Of a DNA stretch of 64,000 nt, positions 58,419 to 64,000 are shown piece after piece. The stretch spans positions 1 through 64,000 of the forward strand of contig PAKZ01000032.1 of assembly GCA_002706335.1 (NCBI GenBank), in the 5' to 3' direction. The notes beneath the pieces are model-generated. The model did not search any database. It was not told the origin of the DNA and saw nothing but the letters and a program-made list of their open reading frames with translations. The translations under genes were made by a program, and so were the position numbers. Source of the stretch: Ahrensia sp. Its GTDB lineage: Bacteria > Pseudomonadota > Alphaproteobacteria > Rhizobiales > Rhizobiaceae. Each line of letters starts with the position of its first letter. Within the stretch, counting starts at the first letter, position 1.

Positions 58419-59969
58419 TCAATGCCCCGCCATATAGGTGCCGATCGTGTTGCGGTCCGTCTCGCCGATCGGCGCGACGTAAGTGATCTTGCCTTCTGAC
58501 ATCACTGCGACACGATCCGACAATTCGAGGATTTCATCGAGATCTTCAGAAACGAGCAGAACCGCCGCGCCATTGTTGCGCTGGTCGATGATCTGCGCCC
58601 TGATCTCGGCGACAGATGCAAAGTCGAGCCCGAAACAGGGGTTGGCGACGATCAGAACCTTCACGTCATGGGAAAGTTCGCGTGCCAGGATCGCCCGCTG
58701 CACATTCCCGCCCGACAGGTTCTCGATCGGCGTATCCGTGGATGGCGTCTTCACTCGGTAACGTTCGATCAGCCCGGCGGCGCGGTTCTTCATCACAGCC
58801 GGCTTCAGCCACCACCCCAGATTGGCTTCCGGCGCCTTGTCGAAGGTGCGGAATGCGATGTTCTCGGCGACGCTCATGCGCGGCACTGCCGCATTGCGCA
58901 GCGGCTCTTCCGGCAGGCCGAACACCTTGAAGAGATCGTATCCCGACCGGGAGCAATCGAACACCTCGCCATTGATGAACACGCCGCCATCGTTGATCGG
59001 CCGCTGCCCTGACAGAGCCTCGACCAGTTCCGACTGGCCATTGCCGGACACACCGGCGACACCGACGATCTCGCCGCCTCCGATCTTGAGATTGAGCCCG
59101 TCGACAGCCGCAATGTCCTCTTCGTCCTTGACGACGATGCCCGCCAGTTCCAGCTCTACCGAACTCTCGACATCGGCGATACGTTCGGCGCTTTTTCGGA
59201 TCTCGGCCTCGCCGATCATCATCCGCGACATGTCCGCGGTCGACAACTCGCCGACCGTGCCGCCGCCGGCATACTTGCCCCGCCGAAGCACCGAGACATT
59301 GTCGGTGAAAGCCGTAACCTCTCGGAATTTGTGAGTGATCATCAACACGGTGATATCGCCGGCCCGCGCCATGTCATGCAACAGGCCGAGCACCTCGTCG
59401 GCCTCGCTCGGCGTCAGCACTGAAGTCGGTTCGTCCAGGATCAGGAAACGCTGGTCGAGATAGAGCTGCTTGAGGATTTCCAGCTTCTGCTTCTCACCCG
59501 CGGACAAGGTCGCCACCGGCTCGGTCAAAGGCACGCGGAACGGCATACTGTCCATGAAGGCTTCGAGCTCGCCGATTTCCTTTTTCCAGTCGATCACAGC
59601 CGGCACGTTGGCTCTGGAGATAACCATGTTCTCCGCCGCCGTCAGGCACGGCACCAGCGTGAAATGCTGGTAGACCATACCTATCCCCGCCGCGCGCGCA
59701 TCCTGGGGATGGCGGATTGGCGTCTCATGGCCATTGACCAGCAATTGCCCGTGCGTCGGTTGGTAGAAGCCCATGATGCATTTGACCAGCGTCGACTTGC
59801 CCGCACCATTTTCGCCGAGCAGCGCGTGGAACTCGCCGGGCTTTACCTTGATAGACACGTCGTCAAGCGCCACGAGAGAGCCGAAGATCTTCGACATGCC
59901 AACTGTCTCGATACCGATGGCGCGCTTCGCTTTAGCCGGCGCTTCGGGAGTAAGAACCGCCGTATCCAT
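58419..59969 (-). CDS. BMP-type ABC importer ATPase (two nucleotide-binding domains)
   Basis: A 516-residue ATPase with two fused nucleotide-binding halves. The first has Walker [10 protein letters not shown], signature [11 protein letters not shown] and Walker [13 protein letters not shown]. The second has a degenerate Walker A ([10 protein letters not shown]), a standard signature ([15 protein letters not shown]) and [12 protein letters not shown] in place of a normal Walker B, so it is probably less active. This is the usual pattern for ATPases of BMP/nucleoside (YufO) importers. It starts at 59969, sharing one base with the biuH stop (TGATG). Confidence 0.92.
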   Translation of the reverse strand: MDTAVLTPEAPAKAKRAIGIETVGMSKIFGSLVALDDVSIKVKPGEFHALLGENGAGKSTLVKCIMGFYQPTHGQLLVNGHETPIRHPQDARAAGIGMVYQHFTLVPCLTAAENMVISRANVPAVIDWKKEIGELEAFMDSMPFRVPLTEPVATLSAGEKQKLEILKQLYLDQRFLILDEPTSVLTPSEADEVLGLLHDMARAGDITVLMITHKFREVTAFTDNVSVLRRGKYAGGGTVGELSTADMSRMMIGEAEIRKSAERIADVESSVELELAGIVVKDEEDIAAVDGLNLKIGGGEIVGVAGVSGNGQSELVEALSGQRPINDGGVFINGEVFDCSRSGYDLFKVFGLPEEPLRNAAVPRMSVAENIAFRTFDKAPEANLGWWLKPAVMKNRAAGLIERYRVKTPSTDTPIENLSGGNVQRAILARELSHDVKVLIVANPCFGLDFASVAEIRAQIIDQRNNGAAVLLVSEDLDEILELSDRVAVMSEGKITYVAPIGETDRNTIGTYMAGH

Positions 59970-60700
59970 CACAATGCCTCCACGATTTCGATGAACTGCT
60001 CGCTCGTCGCGACTGCGCCGAAAACGCCGCCCTGCATCTTGACCATGTCGAGCGCGGCAAGATGGTTTTCGTATTTCGTCGCCGCCGTGCAATCCGAGAG
60101 CAGCAGGCACTCGTAGCCTCGATCGTTGGCGTCGCGCATTGTCGTGTGGACGCAGACATCGGTGGTCACGCCGGTCAGCACGATGTTGCGGATCCCCTTG
60201 GTCTGCAGAACGAGATCGAAGTCGGTTCCGAGGAAAGACCCCTTGCCCGGTTTATCTATGATCGGCTCCCCGGCGACGGGCTGAAGCTCCGGGATGATCT
60301 CCCAGCCCGGCTCGCCGCGCACCAGGATACGCCCGCAAGGACCCTGATCGCCGATCCCGGCGCCGATGCGCTGCGAGCGCCAGCGCTTGTTGGCGGGAAG
60401 GTCGGAAAGGTCCGGCTTGTGCCCCTCGCGCGTATGGATAACCGTGAAGCCTTTGACCCGCACCGCCTCAAGCAGTTTCGCAATCGGCTCGATTGGCGCG
60501 CGGGTCAGCGAGAGATCGTAACCCATCGAATCCACATAGCCGCCCGTCGCGCAGAAGTCGGTCTGCATGTCGATGACAACAATCGCGGTATTTTCCGGCC
60601 TCAGATCGCCGTCGAACGGCCAGGGATACGGATCGGCATCTACCGTACAGGCATTGGCCACGAGAGCCGCTTCGATCCGTTCGTCGCCAAGCTTGTCCAT
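59969..60700 (-). CDS. biuH: Biuret hydrolase
   Basis: A 243-residue cysteine hydrolase converting biuret to allophanate and ammonia. The triad is Asp44 (VVIDMQTDFC), Lys150 (IDKPGKGSF) and Cys183 (TTDVCVHT), with Gln223 in MVKMQGGVFG. These four match Asp36, Lys142, Cys175 and Gln215 of Rhizobium leguminosarum BiuH with a constant offset of 8, and long blocks (ADPYPWP, YDLSL, LPANKRWRSQRIGAGIGD, GPCGRIL) are shared as I recall that sequence. The start at 60700 gives the family-length protein. Placed between the ABC ATPase and the formamidase, it is the best-supported enzyme of the operon. Confidence 0.9.
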   Translation of the reverse strand: MDKLGDERIEAALVANACTVDADPYPWPFDGDLRPENTAIVVIDMQTDFCATGGYVDSMGYDLSLTRAPIEPIAKLLEAVRVKGFTVIHTREGHKPDLSDLPANKRWRSQRIGAGIGDQGPCGRILVRGEPGWEIIPELQPVAGEPIIDKPGKGSFLGTDFDLVLQTKGIRNIVLTGVTTDVCVHTTMRDANDRGYECLLLSDCTAATKYENHLAALDMVKMQGGVFGAVATSEQFIEIVEAL

Positions 60701-60704
60701 GGCT

Positions 60705-61721
60705 TTACTCTGCCGCCTCGCGCGCCTTTTCGCCGTACAGGCGATCGGGCTTCGGAAAACCGCAGGAGGTGCCATCGGTATGGACCACCTCTTCCTCCCA
60801 CGGCAGCTTGTAATTTCCGGCCACCATGTCCTGCATGAATGTGTAAGGGCAGTCCTGCGCGCCGCCCTTTACCGCCACATAGCCTCGGTGGCCGAACTGA
60901 TAGATATTGTTTTCCACTGACCAGTGTTTGCGCGCTTCGCGCACCAGATCGGGCCGCACCTCGGCGGTGATTATCTCGTCCGGTCGGCCTGTCGTCCCAT
61001 GCGCCATAACGGTTCCGTCGAAATTGACGATCATTCCCTCACCCATGGAATCGAACGTGCCGTCCGAACCGCACATGCAGACATTGGCGGTTACCATGAG
61101 GTTCTGGAAGGCATTTGCCTGATTTGTGAAGCGCCAGCTTTCCCGGATCGGCGCTGTATAGCCCGCCGTGCGCAGCATGATCTCGGCACCCTTGTAGGCG
61201 CATTCCCGCGCCATTTCCGGGAACATCCCGTCGTGGCAGATGATCAGCGCCAGCTTGCAGCCTTTCGGCCCGTCAATCACCGGGACGCCGAGGTCGCCCG
61301 GTTCCCATGGCTCGACCGGCACCCATGGATGCAGCTTGCGATAGTAGAGTTTCAATTCACCCTGATCGTCGATGACGATCCCGGAATTGTAGGGCATGCC
61401 GCCGGGATTGTGCTCCATGATGGAGAAGCAGCCCCAGATCGAGTTGTCCTTGCAGGCCTGCTTGAAGGCGGCGACCTCCGGCCCGTCGATCGAGCACATG
61501 ATCTCAGGATTGGTGTCCATCGACAGACCATGAAGCGAATATTCCGGGAAGACGACGAGATCCATCGTACTCATGTTGCGGCGCGCCTTGGCGACCATAG
61601 TAACGATCTTCTTGGTCTGGACGGCCAGATCGGCGGGAGTCTCCACCACCGGCAACTGCAACTGTACGAGTCCGATCACCACGCCATTGGGTGTCTTGTT
61701 CAATCCGCCGAGAGCACTCAT
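60705..61721 (-). CDS. amiF: Formamidase (nitrilase superfamily, AmiF-like)
   Basis: A 338-residue enzyme with the Glu-Lys-Cys triad of the nitrilase fold: Glu60 (VVFPEYSLHG), Lys129 (YYRKLHPW) and Cys162 (LIICHDGMFPE). These match Glu60, Lys133 and Cys166 of Helicobacter AmiF. Formamidase hydrolyses formamide to formate and ammonia; aliphatic amidase AmiE is the nearest alternative, but GMFPEMARECAYKG is close to AmiF. It lies 4 bases before biuH. Formate produced could go to the Fds enzyme encoded elsewhere in the window, and ammonia to assimilation. Confidence 0.85.
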   Translation of the reverse strand: MSALGGLNKTPNGVVIGLVQLQLPVVETPADLAVQTKKIVTMVAKARRNMSTMDLVVFPEYSLHGLSMDTNPEIMCSIDGPEVAAFKQACKDNSIWGCFSIMEHNPGGMPYNSGIVIDDQGELKLYYRKLHPWVPVEPWEPGDLGVPVIDGPKGCKLALIICHDGMFPEMARECAYKGAEIMLRTAGYTAPIRESWRFTNQANAFQNLMVTANVCMCGSDGTFDSMGEGMIVNFDGTVMAHGTTGRPDEIITAEVRPDLVREARKHWSVENNIYQFGHRGYVAVKGGAQDCPYTFMQDMVAGNYKLPWEEEVVHTDGTSCGFPKPDRLYGEKAREAAE

Positions 61722-61735
61722 GGGTCGGTTTCCTG

Positions 61736-62656
61736 TTACTTCGTGATAGACAATTCACCCGGCGCCTCGCGCGCCGAGGAGGACGACCGCGCCGAGGCGA
61801 TCATGATGAAAAGCGTCAGGATGTAGGGCGCGGCATTGAAGAAGTAGTAGCCCTGGCTGATCCCGACGGACTGCAAGGCCGGCCCGATCGCCCCGGCCGC
61901 GCCGAAAAGAAGCGCGGCGATGATGCAGCGCAACGGGTTCCAACGCGCGAAGATGACCAGGGCGACCGCCATCAGTCCCTGCCCTGACGACAGGCCCTCG
62001 TTCCAGCTGCCCGGATAGGAGAGCGAAAGGAACGCCCCGCCCACCCCCGCGAGAAACCCGCCGGCCGCCGTCGCGGCGATGCGGACCTGGTGGGGCTGCA
62101 CACCCATCGCTCGCGCCGCCGGTTCGCTGTCGCCGGTCATGCGTACGATCAAGCCCCAGCGCGAATTGGCGAGCGCCCACCACATGGCGATGGCCACTAC
62201 GATGCCGACGAAAAAAAGCGGATTGATATCCAGCGCCTGGCGCAGGGAAGAACTCTCGCTCCAGTTGCCGAGCGGCAGCGATTCGAGCCGCGGTGCCGAC
62301 GGCTGGATGTAGGGCTTGCCGAAGAAGAAGGCGATGCCTGTACCGAACGACATCATCGCAATGCCGACCGCGATGTCGTTGACCTTGGGCAGCGAGCAGA
62401 TGATGCCATGCATGGAACCGAGGAAGACGCCCGCAAACCCCGCCGCGATGACGCCTAACCAGGGATTTCCGGTGTGGTAGGAGACCGCATAGGCGGTCAT
62501 CGCGCCAAGCACGAGATTACCTTCCAGACCCAGATTGATGCGGCCGGATTTTTCGGTCAGCGTCTCGCCAAGCGCGACGAACATGAAGGGTGTCGAGACG
62601 CGGATCGCGCCGCCAAGCATGGAGATCAGGATGGTGGCCAGAATACCGTCATTCAT
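61736..62656 (-). CDS. BMP-type ABC permease (YufQ-like)
   Basis: A 306-residue inner-membrane permease of about ten hydrophobic segments, including LGETLTEKSGRINLGLEGN near the N-terminus, the characteristic motif of this subfamily, and VALVIFARWNPLR near the C-terminus. It overlaps the first permease gene by 4 bases and is followed by the formamidase gene 14 bases later. BMP-type importers are usually nucleoside transporters, yet here the neighbours suggest a ureide or purine-derived substrate. Confidence 0.92.
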   Translation of the reverse strand: MNDGILATILISMLGGAIRVSTPFMFVALGETLTEKSGRINLGLEGNLVLGAMTAYAVSYHTGNPWLGVIAAGFAGVFLGSMHGIICSLPKVNDIAVGIAMMSFGTGIAFFFGKPYIQPSAPRLESLPLGNWSESSSLRQALDINPLFFVGIVVAIAMWWALANSRWGLIVRMTGDSEPAARAMGVQPHQVRIAATAAGGFLAGVGGAFLSLSYPGSWNEGLSSGQGLMAVALVIFARWNPLRCIIAALLFGAAGAIGPALQSVGISQGYYFFNAAPYILTLFIMIASARSSSSAREAPGELSITK

Positions 62657-63759
62657 GTCCGTTCCGCCCCGGCTTTCTGCTGGAAGATGGCGAAACGCCC
62701 ATAAAGCGTTTCACTTGTGAGCAGCACGACGAAAATGATGCCCTGCAGCACCAGCGCCGTAGCGTCGGGCATGTCCATGCGGCGCTGAATCAGCCCGCCG
62801 GACGCCTCGATCGCGCCGAACATTACCGCGACCGGCAGGATCATGATCGGATTGTGCCGGGCGAGGAAAGAAACCAGAATGCCGGTGAAACCGTATCCCG
62901 CGACCAGAGAGGCATTCGCCTGGCCATGGATCGCTGCGACCTCATAGTAACCGGCGAGCCCCGCACAGGCACCGGCGATCGCCGTGCAGGCGACAATCAG
63001 CCGGCCAACAGGAAGACCTTGCGCCAGCGCGGCGCGGGCGTTGCCGCCTGTGACCCGCGCGGCGAAGCCGAAGGTTGTCCGCGTCATCACGATCTGCAGG
63101 GCTATGGCGAGCACGATGCCCGCGACCAGACCCCAATGGATGTCGGTGGCGGGGATGTAACCGACCATGTAGTCCTTGCCGATCGGCATGGTTGATGGCT
63201 TGTTCGCCGAGCCAGGATCGCGCAGCGCGCCCTCTACGAAGAAATTCATGATCGCGATAGCGATATAGGTCATCAGCAGCGAGGAGATCGTCTCGTTGAC
63301 CCCGCGCGCATGGCGTAGCCAGCCGACGATGGCGATCCAGGCACCACCGACGACCATGGCGCAGATCGCCATGATCGGCATGGTCAAAACGACTGGCACA
63401 CCGCCGGTGACCAGCGGTATGGCGATCGCCGCGGCGGAAAAGCCGCCGAGCACCAAAGCGCCCTCGGCGCCGATCATCGTCAGACCGATCTGGGCCGGAA
63501 TCGCAAAAGCGAGGCCGCAAAGGATCAGCGGCGCGGCGCGTTGCAGTGTGTTCTGGATCGAGAAGGAAGTTCCGAAACCGCCCTTCCAGAGCAACTGGAA
63601 ATAGTCGACCGGCGACTTGCCGAGAAAGATCAGGAATATCGAGAAGATCAGCGCCGAAACCACAAGCGCGCCAAGCGGAATGGCAACCGCCTCGGCCCAC
63701 GCGCGTAATTTCGTGCTGTCGGTCAAACGAACCGGAGTATCTGTCGTAACAGCCGTCAT
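62653..63759 (-). CDS. BMP-type ABC permease (YufP-like)
   Basis: A 368-residue inner-membrane permease. The leading hydrophobic segment IPLGALVVSALIFSIFLIFLG begins near residue 28, and FAIPAQIGLTMIGAEGALVLGG is the permease motif. The start at 63759 gives an N-terminus of the expected length. It is separated from the binding-protein gene by 64 bases that contain a GC hairpin. Confidence 0.92.
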   Translation of the reverse strand: MTAVTTDTPVRLTDSTKLRAWAEAVAIPLGALVVSALIFSIFLIFLGKSPVDYFQLLWKGGFGTSFSIQNTLQRAAPLILCGLAFAIPAQIGLTMIGAEGALVLGGFSAAAIAIPLVTGGVPVVLTMPIMAICAMVVGGAWIAIVGWLRHARGVNETISSLLMTYIAIAIMNFFVEGALRDPGSANKPSTMPIGKDYMVGYIPATDIHWGLVAGIVLAIALQIVMTRTTFGFAARVTGGNARAALAQGLPVGRLIVACTAIAGACAGLAGYYEVAAIHGQANASLVAGYGFTGILVSFLARHNPIMILPVAVMFGAIEASGGLIQRRMDMPDATALVLQGIIFVVLLTSETLYGRFAIFQQKAGAERT

Positions 63760-63787
63760 CTGCCTGCCGCCGGAAAGGGGATAGGAA

Positions 63788-63807
63788 GGGGCGGCCGGAG
63801 CCGCCCC
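63788..63807. promoter_or_regulatory. Hairpin between the BMP binding-protein and permease genes
   Basis: GGGGCGG and CCGCCCC form a perfect 7-bp stem with a 6-base loop, 16 bases after the binding-protein stop. No T-run follows on the minus strand, so it is more likely a stabilising or partial-termination hairpin that keeps binding protein in excess, as in the other importer of this window. Confidence 0.55.
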
Positions 63808-63823
63808 GGATCGCATGTCGCGA

Positions 63824-64000
63824 TCAGGTGATCGAGCCGGAAACGCCTTCCAGCAGGTAGTTCATGCCGTCGAGGAATGGATCGTAATTGTCGTAGGTCT
63901 TGTCGATGACGACATTGCCCTTGTTGTCCTTGAGTGGGCCGACATAGATCGGCTCCTCCGCCTTGAGGGCTTCGATGGCCGCGTCGGCTGCCTTGACGGC
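63824..64000 (-). CDS. BMP-family substrate-binding protein (C-terminal part, cut by window edge)
   Basis: The last 58 codons of a gene running off the right edge. Readable parts are EPIYVGPLKDNKGN and YDPFLDGMNYLLEGV before a TGA stop, typical of the C-terminus of Bmp/Med-family lipoproteins. It is the first visible gene of the ureide importer operon; the promoter and N-terminus lie outside. Confidence 0.85.
   Translation of the reverse strand, partial: AVKAADAAIEALKAEEPIYVGPLKDNKGNVVIDKTYDNYDPFLDGMNYLLEGVSGSIT

Noticed and set aside
57737-60700. Isochorismatase (siderophore or phenazine) function for the two cysteine hydrolases
   Set aside because: Residues match biuret hydrolase and no isochorismate genes are near.
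1-64000. CRISPR arrays, tRNA or rRNA genes, insertion sequences
   Set aside because: No direct-repeat arrays, transposase or integrase genes or structural RNA signatures were seen on reading both strands.

Overview
The window (about 64 kb, GC-rich) looks like chromosomal or large-replicon sequence from an alphaproteobacterium, most likely of the Hyphomicrobiales (Rhizobiales). This rests on gene families and gene order (soxBDAG, FdsGBACD, fused HoxF, SahR-like palindrome, FCD-type GntR regulators, AtzE/AtzG/AtzH homologues), not on a database search. I see no rRNA, tRNA, CRISPR array, insertion sequence, integrase or phage gene. Genes are densely packed with many 1-8 bp overlaps, and only one gap exceeds 300 bp.

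Region 1 (1-8.7 kb) has a GT2-GtrA membrane glycosyltransferase, then a plus-strand corrinoid/tetrahydrofolate module: DUF1638, an ExoD-family membrane protein, a 'virulence factor' family protein, a MetF-like methylenetetrahydrofolate reductase, a methyl-H4folate:corrinoid methyltransferase, a ferredoxin-ASKHA corrinoid activator, and a GlxA/GbdR-type AraC regulator. The substrate methyltransferase and corrinoid protein that should feed it are not in the window. Region 2 (8.7-16 kb, minus strand) holds a VWA-like DUF1194 protein, a GT29 sialyltransferase-like gene, a dimethylglycine-dehydrogenase-like flavoprotein, a small secreted protein and a large MscS channel. Region 3 (16-21 kb) is the heterotetrameric sarcosine oxidase operon soxBDAG. 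Together these could strip methyl groups from glycine betaine (methyl-H4folate route), dimethylglycine and sarcosine (methylene-H4folate route).

Region 4 (21-26.7 kb) has guanine deaminase and membrane urate oxidase PuuD, a PfpI/DJ-1 protein, a class II amidotransferase, DUF3775 and an EamA exporter. Region 5 (26.8-39.1 kb, minus strand) is NAD-linked: hydrogenase hoxFUYHW follows formate dehydrogenase fdsGBA-fdhD-fdsD, with a LysR gene upstream. Formate from one-carbon oxidation can thus give NADH, and the hydrogenase shares the same NAD pool.

Region 6 (39.4-49.8 kb) has a branched-chain-type ABC importer coupled to an alpha/beta hydrolase, a divergent PAS-LuxR regulator, a second MetF-like reductase, a LigM/DesA-type H4folate-dependent O-demethylase and a GntR regulator. 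The 8-mer TGTATACA lies before gntR, ligM, metF2 and the fds operon, suggesting one regulon joining methyl-group release to formate oxidation. Region 7 (49.9-64 kb) has an unknown multispanning protein, a quinone oxidoreductase, allophanate hydrolase AtzF, and a long minus-strand operon running in from beyond the right edge: BMP-type ABC importer, formamidase, biuret hydrolase BiuH, a BiuH paralogue, AtzG, AtzE, a 5-formyl-H4folate cyclo-ligase-like protein, AtzH-like protein and a GntR regulator. It reads as a ureide (biuret, carboxybiuret, possibly triuret) nitrogen-scavenging system without a cyanuric acid hydrolase. The common themes are C1 units on H4folate, their oxidation to formate and CO2, and nitrogen recovery from purines and ureides.
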